Shown: positions 1 to 6,494, counted from the first letter of the stretch. The stretch: 28,682 bases of DNA from CAYWJT01 sp964458655 (GCA_964458655.1 CAYWJT010000035.1:1-28682), one strand, 5' to 3'. Notes: a model not told the origin generated them from the sequence alone. Numbers and translations are program-made.

Positions 1-206
1 GCGATGTCCCGGTGGGTGAAGCCCGGGCAGAGCAGAATAGACTCGACCTGCTTCTCCCGGAAAAAGCGGGTGCACACTTCCAGGGCTTCGGCCTGGCTCT
101 TCACGATGACGACATCCAGCTGGTACTTGCCGGTGTCGATGGAGCAGCGGTGCTTTTCCATGTCCGCGTCCGGGGCATGGGCGAGAAAGAGCGTCTTGAA
201 GGCCAT
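1..206 (-). CDS. DUF6506-family protein, N-terminal part (runs off the window edge)
   Basis: The first 68 codons read MAFKTLFLAHAPDADMEKHR and continue through a VVIVKSQ-EALEVC segment to a LLCPGFTHRD motif. From memory this is the pattern of the small DUF6506 family (about 100-110 residues). Function is unknown; the HxPDAD and CPGFTH segments are the recognisable parts. The ATG at 204-206 is preceded by a GGGAGG ribosome-binding site about 8 bases upstream, which fixes the start. No signal peptide is visible, so a cytoplasmic protein is expected. It diverges from the ChaN-like gene at 363, with 156 bases between the two starts. The C-terminal third lies outside the window. Confidence 0.75.
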   Translation of the reverse strand, partial: MAFKTLFLAHAPDADMEKHRCSIDTGKYQLDVVIVKSQAEALEVCTRFFREKQVESILLCPGFTHRDI

Positions 207-308
207 GGTCCTGTCCTCCCGGCTTTATGATGAACGAAAAGAAGCGCCGGCGCAACAACTTCAAAGCGGCCTCTGCCCGGGAGTTCGGCCGCAGAAACCC
301 GGGTCTTT

Positions 309-337
309 TTCCGCGTGGCGCCCCTCTGATGTATAAT
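309..337 (+). promoter_or_regulatory. Putative sigma70-like promoter for the ChaN-like gene
   Basis: A perfect TATAAT lies at 332-337, 25 bases before the ATG at 363 and just ahead of the AAGGAG ribosome-binding site at 351-356. The -35 position (309-314) is poor, so the assignment rests on the -10 box and its placement in an otherwise GC-rich divergent intergenic gap. Confidence 0.4.
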
Positions 338-362
338 GCCCCCGCCTAAAAAGGAGAAGCTC

Positions 363-1604
363 ATGAACCTGAAAAGAACCTGGCCGTTTTTGGCGGCCGC
401 CGCGTTTATCTTCGGCCCCGGCGCCGCGGCGCTCAAAGGCGAGCAGACCGACGTCCTGCCGCTCGGCAACGCCCGCCTGCGCTTCACGCTTTCCGCGCTC
501 GAGGCCGGTAAGATCATGGAAACGGCCTCCGGGGCCGCGGTCGCCATCGAGGATGTAGTCGCCCGCAACCTCGGCAGGGACGTCTTCGTCATCGGCGAGC
601 TCCATGACAGCTACGCCTGCCATGAGTTCCAGCGCGACCTCATCGAGGCCCTGGCCGCCAGGCATCCCAGGGTCGTGGTCGGGTTCGAGTTCTTCCAGAG
701 GCAGGACGACGAAGCGCTGGAGCTCTGGCGGACCGGCGCCATCGGCGAGAAGGAACTCCTGGACCGGACCGGCTGGTATGACCGCAGCGCCCAGAACTAC
801 GGCTTCACCCGGCTTATCATGGATGTCGTCCGCAAGCATCAGCTCAAGGCCGTCGGCCTCAACGTCCCGAGAGAGCTCATCCACAAGGTCTCGACCAAGG
901 GCTTCGCCGGCCTCACCGAGGAGGAGAAAGCCCTTTTCCCGGGCGTCGCCGCGGCCAACCCCGAGCATGAATTCTACATCAGGAGCATTTTCGGCGACCA
1001 GTCGGCCCTGATGCCCGACTGGTTCAGCCGCATGTACGAGGCCCAGAAATGCTGGGACTCGGTTATGGCCGAGTCCATGAGGCGGGTGCTGGCGCGGAAG
1101 GAATACAGGGGCTACAAGGGCGTCATCATCGCCGGCGCCGGTCACGTGGCTTACGGCCTGGGCATTCCCTTCCGCTACGCCCTCTCCGACAAAAAGGCCC
1201 GGCTCCTGACGGTCGTGCCCGTTATGGCGCCTTCGGCGGCCGAGCTCGCGCACGCCGGGAACGCGCCCATGGGCATGATGGGCATGGGGAAGGAGGAACC
1301 GCCTTCCGCCGTTTTTTCGCGGAGCATCGCCGATTACGTCCTGGCTGTCGCGCCTTCCGACAGGGACTATTTCCCGAGCTTCGGCCTGAGCGGCCGTGTC
1401 AACGACGCCGGTGAATTCGAGGTTACGACGGTCCAGAAGGGGAGCTTGGCCGAGAAGAACGGACTGGCCAAGGGCGACGTGATCATGTCCATCGACGGCG
1501 TGAAGATAAACTCCGTCGCGGTGTTGAGGCTCCTCCTGTCCGAGAAGCGCTGGGACGATGCGGTCGTGTTCGAGATCCGGAAAAGCGTTAAACTGCAGAA
1601 ATAG
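363..1604 (+). CDS. Exported ChaN-like (haem-binding/Tiki superfamily) protein with C-terminal PDZ domain
   Basis: The product has 413 residues and starts with a signal peptide (MNLKRTWPFLAAAAFIFGPG, cleavage near AAA). The body matches the ChaN-like PF04187 fold: a GELHD motif near residues 78-82, VVVGFEFFQRQ near 105, a middle helical region, and GAGHVAYGLG near 260. Residues from about 340 form a PDZ domain (FGLSGRV, GSLAEKNGLAKGD, IDGVKIN). ChaN-like proteins are extracytoplasmic and some bind haem; the substrate here is unknown. The ATG at 363 is preferred over an in-frame ATG at 336 because AAGGAG sits 6 bases upstream and the signal peptide then starts correctly. A truncated copy of the gene lies at 4365-4739 on the far side of the AT-rich island. 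Confidence 0.8.
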   Translation: MNLKRTWPFLAAAAFIFGPGAAALKGEQTDVLPLGNARLRFTLSALEAGKIMETASGAAVAIEDVVARNLGRDVFVIGELHDSYACHEFQRDLIEALAARHPRVVVGFEFFQRQDDEALELWRTGAIGEKELLDRTGWYDRSAQNYGFTRLIMDVVRKHQLKAVGLNVPRELIHKVSTKGFAGLTEEEKALFPGVAAANPEHEFYIRSIFGDQSALMPDWFSRMYEAQKCWDSVMAESMRRVLARKEYRGYKGVIIAGAGHVAYGLGIPFRYALSDKKARLLTVVPVMAPSAAELAHAGNAPMGMMGMGKEEPPSAVFSRSIADYVLAVAPSDRDYFPSFGLSGRVNDAGEFEVTTVQKGSLAEKNGLAKGDVIMSIDGVKINSVAVLRLLLSEKRWDDAVVFEIRKSVKLQK

Positions 1605-1769
1605 GGCGGTCGGGCAGGTTGTACTCTAGATCCTGAGGTCGAGCAAGATTTGTAGTCGCAAGTCCGTTGATAAAGCCCGGCCTAGACTAAATTGTAATCA
1701 TCATGGACGGCTTAATATTATCCCGCCTTGTGCCTGGGCTATGGGCTCATGGCTATAAATGTTGGTTCC
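1605..1769. other. Left end of the AT-rich island, no gene seen
   Basis: Between the ChaN stop and the end of the peptide operon the base composition falls from GC-rich to AT-rich. I see no homologous reading frame, no transposase remnant and no clear terminator hairpin. The first bases after the stop (TAGGGCG, then a loosely similar GC-rich stretch) resemble those after the stop of the truncated copy at 4739, so the duplication may run slightly past the coding region. Confidence 0.5.
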
Positions 1770-1997
1770 TTAGATCATCTTATCGCCGCAATGAACCTCA
1801 AAAAAGGCGATGCCGTCCTTTACTTTCAACCCGCACTGAATGATGCAACCTGTAAAGGTCAATACATCGGAGCCGCAACCCCCGACATTAGTGCAATGCA
1901 GCGTCTGTTGGCAGTCAATCTCCTCTGTAGCCACATAACATGTTAAAAACAAAATGGATAGAAGTGCGGCGACCAATCGGGTCACAAAGAAGCGCAT
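1770..1997 (-). CDS. Small secreted six-cysteine peptide (paralogue B)
   Basis: The product has 75 residues: a signal-like N terminus (MRFFVTRLVAALLSILFLTC) then a Cys-rich mature part. From the first mature cysteine the spacing is C-x5-C-x5-C-x9-C-x3-C-x14-C. The upstream gene's product (2016-2258) has the same spacing except x6 in the second gap, and shares a GC-xx-D-x-x-T-[WF]-x-GC-[IL]-I-x-C core, so the two are paralogues. A GGAGG ribosome-binding site lies about 9 bases before the ATG, and the start is only 18 bases after the previous stop, so it is the last gene of a four-gene operon. I do not recognise the family. An extracellular or periplasmic disulfide-bonded peptide is an inference. 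Confidence 0.7.
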   Translation of the reverse strand: MRFFVTRLVAALLSILFLTCYVATEEIDCQQTLHCTNVGGCGSDVLTFTGCIIQCGLKVKDGIAFFEVHCGDKMI

Positions 1998-2015
1998 CTT
2001 TGCATTCCTCCATTA

Positions 2016-2258
2016 TTATTGGGCCGGCGTTTCGCAATACACGTTTTGCGAAACGATCATTCCGCCGCTTGAGCTCCGGCAAATGATGAGACATCCCTCC
2101 CATGTCACCATATCGCCGCTGCAGCCTTCAATGATCATGGGGCAGCCGTTGATTTGATCGCAGTGTTTTGAATAGGCCGGGAAGAGAAGATCATGGGCAC
2201 ATAAAACAGCTGCGATGACAATGAAGGCGATTGAAGCAAGTTTAATTGACCTGTGCAT
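2016..2258 (-). CDS. Small secreted six-cysteine peptide (paralogue A)
   Basis: The product has 80 residues with a hydrophobic signal-like N terminus (MHRSIKLASIAFIVIAAVLC) and a mature part with six cysteines spaced C-x5-C-x6-C-x9-C-x3-C-x14-C. An excellent AAAGGAGGT ribosome-binding site stands 6 bases from the ATG, which strongly supports a real gene despite its size. The start is 19 bases after the stop of the beta-propeller gene. Both paralogues also have a cysteine at residue 20 inside the hydrophobic segment, but neither context is a standard lipobox. No double-glycine leader or known bacteriocin motif is evident. Function is unknown. The context suggests a secreted peptide handled by the thioredoxin-fold and propeller proteins of the same operon. 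Confidence 0.75.
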   Translation of the reverse strand: MHRSIKLASIAFIVIAAVLCAHDLLFPAYSKHCDQINGCPMIIEGCSGDMVTWEGCLIICRSSSGGMIVSQNVYCETPAQ

Positions 2259-2277
2259 CCCAAACCTCCTTTATTAG

Positions 2278-3282
2278 TTAGTATATCCCATATACATCAA
2301 CACGCGCTTCAGGGAATGCTTGTAATAAATAGAAGTATTTTTCTTTCTTATCCTTAACGGATGTGACAACGAGATTCATATATATTACCTTCTCCACATC
2401 ATCCATAATTTCGTAGACATTTAACTGTTCTCCTTCGTAGCCGTATTCAATAATGCGCGGCCTGACATCCTTTCCGTATAAAAGCACAAAGAGACTTCTT
2501 TCTGTTAGGAAAAAGCCGTTAATAATGCCATAGGTAGCTATCTTGTTGCCCGCGGCTCTTGATTCTGCAACCGATTCGTTCGCTTTGACCTGGTCGTCCA
2601 AGGCATTATCATTGATACGCAAGTCCGCAAGCAACCGACCTTTGCTATCATATCTTTTAATGACAGGAAAATACCGCCATGCCGCCCAAACATCTCCTGC
2701 TGAATTGGATTGTATGAACACTGAATTCAGTGAAGGATGGGAATTCTTGAAATGTATCTTTTCTCCTAGCTTGCCAACCAATTGTCCTTCGATGTTGACG
2801 ATATCAATAAGGTGAGGCTCTGTATTGAGAGGGGGCAAGTAAAATACGCTCTGGTTCGGTGCCGAGGCGATTCCCGAATACGTTTTAAATATCCTAAAAG
2901 ATTTTGTTAACTGGCCAGTTTTGTCGACAATATTAATCCGCATGTTTCCGCTATCCATAATGGCAAGTCCATTATTGAACGGAAATATCTGGTTTATGTA
3001 TTCGTATTCCCCCGGCCCCTGACCCTTCTTGCCAAAAAAGTTCAATAGCTGTCCAGACGCAGAAAACCTGTAGATGCTGCAATAAAGCCAATCTGCGACA
3101 ATTAAAGCGTTTTCATTATCGATGCATATGGGAGACACGTTTTTTAGTAAGCATCCAGCTTTTATCTGAGCTTCTGTTGGAAAGAAGAATAGCCGTTTTA
3201 TAGGCATTGCAGAGAGCAAAGAAATATTGCTAAGGGCAAGACACCAAATAGATAACCATAGGCGATATCTACAATTAGGCAT
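2278..3282 (-). CDS. Exported 6-bladed beta-propeller protein
   Basis: From the ATG at 3280-3282 the product has 334 residues: a basic, hydrophobic signal sequence (MPNCRYRLWLSIWCLALSNI) and then propeller blades. Blade-like elements include NALIVADWLYCSIYRFSASG, the FFGKKGQGPGEYEYI loop characteristic of 6-bladed propellers in Bacteroidota and Aminicenantes, LAIMDSGNMRINIVDKTGQ, and VWAAWRYFPVIKRYDSKGRL. The start codon overlaps the stop of the upstream thioredoxin-like gene (ATGCCTAA), implying translational coupling; GAAGGG lies just upstream. A longer frame open to 3339 would bury the signal peptide and is rejected. The protein probably acts outside the cytoplasmic membrane, but ligand and function are unknown. 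Base composition is much more AT-rich than outside the island. Confidence 0.8.
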   Translation of the reverse strand: MPNCRYRLWLSIWCLALSNISLLSAMPIKRLFFFPTEAQIKAGCLLKNVSPICIDNENALIVADWLYCSIYRFSASGQLLNFFGKKGQGPGEYEYINQIFPFNNGLAIMDSGNMRINIVDKTGQLTKSFRIFKTYSGIASAPNQSVFYLPPLNTEPHLIDIVNIEGQLVGKLGEKIHFKNSHPSLNSVFIQSNSAGDVWAAWRYFPVIKRYDSKGRLLADLRINDNALDDQVKANESVAESRAAGNKIATYGIINGFFLTERSLFVLLYGKDVRPRIIEYGYEGEQLNVYEIMDDVEKVIYMNLVVTSVKDKKEKYFYLLQAFPEARVDVYGIY

Positions 3283-4297
3283 TATTATTTTCCCTTCTAG
3301 CTGATTCCGCGAAATCACGAACGTAATTATCAAACTCATTCCAACAGCCGCATTCTGAATAGAATACCCTAATAATGGTGCCTCTATTGTCAGTGAATAT
3401 TACAACATTATTAAGGATTCCGGCTCCGTACTCTTTGCTTAATAAGACTTCTCTTTCAGAAAGAGCACTGGTTGCTTCACGAATATCGAATGAGAGGTTA
3501 AGAGCAAGTTTCATGTTATAGATATCATCCGCGCTGTAGTTTCTGTTCCCGATGGATAAGATCCCAATGTGCTCTCCGTGCAGATCATGCACTTCTGATA
3601 ATCTTGCCTGGATTCGGCCGCTTAAGCATGAGTCGCAGACATTATTGAAGAAGGAGAGTATAAACCCGTCTTTGTCCTTGCTCTCATCCAGATAATCTGC
3701 ATATTGTTTTAGCCAGGGGATGTCATGCATATTTCTATTTAGCGGTGCGAACATATCAATGGAAAATGACGTACCGTTTATTAACCGTGCGAGTTGAGGC
3801 TTTATGCTATCAGAGTAACCTTGATGGACTATTCCGCTCGCTATCTCCTGGCCGTTCTTATCAAATATGTGATAAGTCGACAATTGCCTGGGTGAATTAA
3901 AAGCCTCCTTCAAAGTTATATAATGCTCGTTGATCAGGGCTGTCGGTTGTTTGTGAAATTGTGAATGTTTCGAAAATAGGACGATATCGTCGACTATCCC
4001 TATTATTATTAAAGGGCTAGAACTCCACTCGTCGCACACTTGCGTGAATATGTCGATGTCAATCATAGAAGACGCATATATGAATTGAATGTAGGCATTC
4101 TTGTTTGATATAAACTTACCATCGATCATCTCTCCATCAAGGGCGCTTGCGTGAATATTATAAAGCTGCTCTAATCCTTTGTGCTTATCAAGTGATGTAT
4201 GGTTTCCGAAATGAACAGAAAGGCCGAAAAAGGATATTATTAAAAAGACTATCGAAGATATTATGGCCATTTTAGCCTTGGGGATCTTCAAGGCCAT
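3275..4297 (-). CDS. Membrane-anchored protein with two thioredoxin-like folds, one CxxC
   Basis: The product has about 340 residues: a basic start (MALKIPKAK), one membrane segment at about 10-30, then two thioredoxin-like regions. The first (about 67-165) has the strand pattern YIQFIYA / LIIIGIVDD / YHIFDKNGQEIASG of AhpC/TlpA folds but no CxxC. The second (about 212-330) reads FILSFFNNVCDSCLSGR, with the CxxC at 221-224, then IGILSIG and VVIFTDNRGTIIRVF. An extracytoplasmic redox role is likely, plausibly on the cysteine-rich peptides of the same operon (inference). The start is uncertain: the frame opens at 4363, but 4297 gives a proper signal anchor, has AGAAGGG 11 bases upstream, and lies downstream of a TTGACA promoter; 4270 is also possible. 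Confidence 0.7.
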   Translation of the reverse strand: MALKIPKAKMAIISSIVFLIISFFGLSVHFGNHTSLDKHKGLEQLYNIHASALDGEMIDGKFISNKNAYIQFIYASSMIDIDIFTQVCDEWSSSPLIIIGIVDDIVLFSKHSQFHKQPTALINEHYITLKEAFNSPRQLSTYHIFDKNGQEIASGIVHQGYSDSIKPQLARLINGTSFSIDMFAPLNRNMHDIPWLKQYADYLDESKDKDGFILSFFNNVCDSCLSGRIQARLSEVHDLHGEHIGILSIGNRNYSADDIYNMKLALNLSFDIREATSALSEREVLLSKEYGAGILNNVVIFTDNRGTIIRVFYSECGCWNEFDNYVRDFAESARRENNNA

Positions 4298-4324
4298 ACC
4301 CCATAAAACCCTTCTTTTTTTCGA

Positions 4325-4351
4325 AGAATACAAAAAAAAATGGCTTGTCAA
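4325..4351 (-). promoter_or_regulatory. Putative promoter of the peptide/propeller operon
   Basis: On the minus strand a perfect TTGACA (plus positions 4346-4351) is followed after 15 bases, mostly a T run, by TATTCT (4325-4330). The spacer is short, so strength is uncertain. It lies just inside the island boundary, about 30 bases before the chosen start at 4297, so the island carries its own transcription start. Confidence 0.35.
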
Positions 4352-4364
4352 GAATTTTTTCATA

Positions 4365-4739
4365 ATAGGCGAGCTCCATGACGGCTACGCCCGCCACGAG
4401 TTCCAGCGCGACCTCATCGAGGCCCTGGTCGCCAAGCATCCCAAGGTCGTGGTCGGGTTCGAGTTCTTCCAGAGGCAGGACGAAGAGGCGCTGGAGCTCT
4501 GGCGGACCGGCGCCTTCGGCCTGAGCGGCCGTGTCAACGACGCCGGTGAATTCGAGGTCACGACGGTCCAGAAGGGGAGCTTGGCCGAGAAGAACGGACT
4601 GGCCAAGGGCGACGTGATCATGTCCATCGACGGCGTGAAGATAAACTCCGTCGCGGTGTTGAGGCTCCTCCTGTCCGAGAAGCGCTGGGACGATGCGGTC
4701 GTGTTCGAGATCCGGAAAAGCGTCAAGGTGAAGAAATAG
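4365..4739 (+). pseudogene. Truncated, internally deleted duplicate of the ChaN-like/PDZ gene
   Basis: Positions 4365-4514 match 591-740 with 9 differences in 150 bases, and 4515-4739 match 1380-1604 with 5 differences in 225 bases, both without gaps. The 639 bases between these blocks (741-1379) are missing, an in-frame loss of 213 codons that removes most of the ChaN fold and joins ELWRTGA directly to FGLSGRV. The signal peptide and the first ~75 residues are also absent; the frame runs back only into the antisense of the island's first gene. What remains is the GELHD strand, one helix and an intact PDZ domain, ending in the same stop. It has no evident ribosome-binding site or signal sequence, so it is most likely a pseudogene. 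Confidence 0.85.
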
Positions 4740-4754
4740 GGCGCCAGGCCGGGT

Positions 4755-5066
4755 TCAGAGCCGGCGGTCGCCGCCTTTCGCCCCGGGCTTCAGGACGACC
4801 AAGGTGGCCCCCCAGCCGCCGGATAAAGGTTCCGCGTCCCTGTAGCCGGCGACCCTGGGGTCTTTCTCGAGCGTCGAATGCACCACCGCCCGCAGGGTCC
4901 CGCTGCCCTTGCCGTGAATGAGCCGGAGCTCCTTAATACCCTTTTCCAGGCAGGCGCCGATGTAGTCAGAGACCAGCTCTTTGACCTCCCTGGGGTTGAA
5001 AGTATGCAGGTCGAGCACGCCGTCTATCGGCAGCTCGCGAGGCTTTTCGGGGTCGTCTTCGGCCAT
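4755..5066 (-). CDS. Stand-alone Smr-domain protein
   Basis: The product has 103 residues and is almost entirely an Smr domain, the C-terminal nuclease-associated domain of MutS2. The LDLH motif is at 18-21, HGKGSG at 51-56, and the closing GGWGATLVVL strand near the end. Smr domains cut or nick nucleic acid, and recent work links several to ribosome rescue on broken mRNA; which role applies here cannot be told. The ATG at 5064-5066 is chosen over an in-frame GTG four codons upstream because GAGGGA then sits 5 bases away. It is cytoplasmic and converges with the ChaN pseudogene 16 bases away. Confidence 0.85.
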   Translation of the reverse strand: MAEDDPEKPRELPIDGVLDLHTFNPREVKELVSDYIGACLEKGIKELRLIHGKGSGTLRAVVHSTLEKDPRVAGYRDAEPLSGGWGATLVVLKPGAKGGDRRL

Positions 5067-5212
5067 GCCGTCCCTCACCCCGATTTTAGCACGTTTTTCG
5101 GGCGGACCTGAACCGGCGCGAAGCGGCCGGTCGGGTCAGAACGGTCGGCAGCAAGGGCCATCGCCTGAACGGGTGGGGCGTTGCTATTAATGCGGACCGG
5201 GGATATCCGACA

Positions 5213-5404
5213 AGTCGTGCGCTTCCGCCGACGTCCGCTGGCCTTAAGGCGCTCGAGGACGGCCTTTCGGGAGGCTTGGGGCTGAACTTGCGCGGTTCCT
5301 TGCGGGCGATAGTCCTCCTTCCTTTCGGTCTCCAGAGGAAACCCGTACCCCGATAATTCCAAGACCCGCTTCATATACTCCCGATAGGCAAAAGCCCGAT
5401 TGTT
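5213..5404 (-). pseudogene. Possible decayed reading frame next to the palindromic repeat
   Basis: The stretch between the Smr gene and tRNA-Lys has no convincing complete gene. On the minus strand, 5404 to 5213 reads as a plausibly coding, basic segment (FAYREYMKRVLELSGYGFPL, then QPQASRKAVLERLK and GRRRKR). The frame has no ribosome-binding site and upstream runs straight through the palindromic repeat. I do not recognise the protein. A C-terminal remnant of a transposase or other accessory gene is possible. The rest of 5067-5465 shows nothing else that I can name. Confidence 0.25.
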
Positions 5405-5465
5405 TACGGCATATGTCGGGCCTTGGACACTGCCGGTGGCTGCATGACGAAAAGCGTGGGCAAAA

Positions 5466-5574
5466 GGGGAAAACCGGGGACAGAAAGGGGAAAACTGGGG
5501 ACAGGTACCGACCAGCGGCGGTTGGTATATAGTCGGTACCTGTCCCCAGTTTTCCCCTGTCCCCAGTTTTCCCC
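5466..5574. repeat. Large palindromic (MITE/REP-like) repeat element
   Basis: A perfect 26-base inverted repeat (5487-5512 and 5532-5557) encloses a 19-base loop. Each arm reads GGGGAAAACTGGGG followed by ACAGGTACCGAC. Outside each arm is a further half-unit, GGGGAAAACCGGGGACAG at 5466-5483 and the complementary CTGTCCCCAGTTTTCCCC at 5557-5574, with one mismatch between them. From memory, repeats with the GGGGACAGGTACC core recur in many bacterial genomes, often near IS200-like or REP-associated transposases. No transposase gene is present here. It ends 9 bases before the tRNA promoter. Confidence 0.75.
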
Positions 5575-5583
5575 GCCGGCGGT

Positions 5584-5612
5584 TTGACAACAGAGGGGCA
5601 GTTGACTAAACT
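5584..5612 (+). promoter_or_regulatory. Promoter of tRNA-Lys
   Basis: A consensus TTGACA (5584-5589), a 17-base spacer and TAAACT (5607-5612) place the transcription start near 5619, a few bases before the mature tRNA end at 5626. This is among the best-formed promoters in the window. Confidence 0.6.
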
Positions 5613-5625
5613 AGTGTAAGTTTCC

Positions 5626-5698
5626 GGCCCGTTAGCTCAATTGGTAGAGCAGCGGACTCTTAATCCGCGGGTTGTAGGTTCGAGTCCTACACGGGTCA
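5626..5698 (+). tRNA. tRNA-Lys (anticodon CTT)
   Basis: A full 73-base cloverleaf is visible. The acceptor stem GGCCCGT pairs with ACGGGTC (one G-T wobble), the D arm contains TAGCTCAATTGGTAGAGC, and the anticodon stem GCGGA/TCCGC encloses the loop CTCTTAA with CTT at 5659-5661. The T arm is GTAGGTTCGAGTCCTAC and the discriminator base is A. CCA is not encoded. The gene is intact and I see no duplicated 3' end nearby that would mark an integration. Confidence 0.95.
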
Positions 5699-6122
5699 TT
5701 TCCTTTTATTTCCCCGACCATCGCCTCAAGCGCCCGCGGCTTTCCCGGCGGCCGTTTCCTTGTTCGAAAGCTGGGGGCGGTCTTGTCTCCGTTAAGATGA
5801 CCCTTGGCGCCGGTACCCCGCCTGGCTCAAAGGCCTTTTAGAGACGGGAGGCCGCGGCTGCTTATTTCTATGAAAGCGTAGGGCTCTCATATGAGAAGGA
5901 GTTGACAGGTCGTCGGACAGGACCTGTGTTCGGTTCGCGGGACGTCGCTGCGTGGACTCACAAGGATTATGGCGCCTCAGGCAGGCGTGGGGCCGTTGAC
6001 AATGCGCAGGCGCTGGGCGACAATGGTCCGCGGGTAAGGCCGGTCCAAGAGAACCATACGGCCGCGCCGCGGGAACGCATTCCGCGCGCCGCCGTAGAGC
6101 GTCCTGACCGGGGGAGGCAACC
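5699..6122. other. Intergenic stretch with palindromes, no gene seen
   Basis: These 424 bases hold no recognisable coding region. Open frames on both strands are low-complexity and lack ribosome-binding sites. Two perfect palindromes occur, AAAGGCCTTT at 5829-5838 and TCTCATATGAGA at 5885-5896; the latter could be an operator. A promoter-like pair for the next gene is listed separately. Confidence 0.5.
5996..6024 (+). promoter_or_regulatory. Putative promoter of the GspG-like gene
   Basis: TTGACA at 5996-6001 is followed, after exactly 17 bases, by GACAAT at 6019-6024 (4 of 6 consensus). The transcript would carry a leader of about 90 bases before the ATG at 6123. Confidence 0.4.
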
Positions 6123-6494
6123 ATGAAGATAAGGGGTTTTGTCGCCGTCCTCGTCGTCGTCATGGCGGTCGTCTTTTTCGTTTTTTTCGCCAAAATGGCC
6201 AATGAGAAGTCCGGCCTCGAGACGCAGGTGGACAAGTCGCTCGAATCCCGGGTCGAGCTCACCAGGACCGCGCTCGAAGCCCTGGCCGCAGAGGTCACGT
6301 CATTCGCCGCCGAGAACGGCATTCCCGAGAAACTCGCCGAGCTCCGCAGGCTCAGACCGCAGTTCACCGTTCCCCTGGACGGCTGGGGCAGGGAAATCGC
6401 CTACGAAAGGGTCTCCGACGCCTCTTTCCGCCTGCTCTCCGCCGGCCCGGACGGCAAGTTCCGGACGGAAGACGACATCATCAAGGAATACTGA
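6123..6494 (+). CDS. Membrane-anchored protein with GspG-like (type II pseudopilin) C terminus
   Basis: The product has 123 residues: an N-terminal membrane helix (about 6-23), a helical stretch (25-75), and a C-terminal segment reading PLDGWGREIAYERV and then LLSAGPDGKFRTEDDI. This last part matches the end of major pseudopilin GspG, where Asp residues of the GPDG...TEDD loop bind calcium. The GFTLIE prepilin-peptidase signature is absent, so it is probably not a processed pilin but an anchored protein that borrowed the fold. The ATG is preceded by GGGGAGG. No other secretion gene is nearby, so its partner is unknown. Confidence 0.6.
   Translation: MKIRGFVAVLVVVMAVVFFVFFAKMANEKSGLETQVDKSLESRVELTRTALEALAAEVTSFAAENGIPEKLAELRRLRPQFTVPLDGWGREIAYERVSDASFRLLSAGPDGKFRTEDDIIKEY

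Noticed and set aside
1728..1946. A 72-residue plus-strand frame at the left end of the island
   Set aside because: Most of it is antisense to the six-cysteine peptide gene, which has a better ribosome-binding site and a signal peptide.
1605..4364. The AT-rich island as an insertion sequence or integrated phage
   Set aside because: No transposase, integrase, terminal inverted repeat or tRNA target is present; the flanking repeats are gene duplicates, not short target-site duplications.
5626..5698. tRNA-Lys as an integration (att) site
   Set aside because: The tRNA is complete and no second copy of its 3' end is visible on either side within the window.
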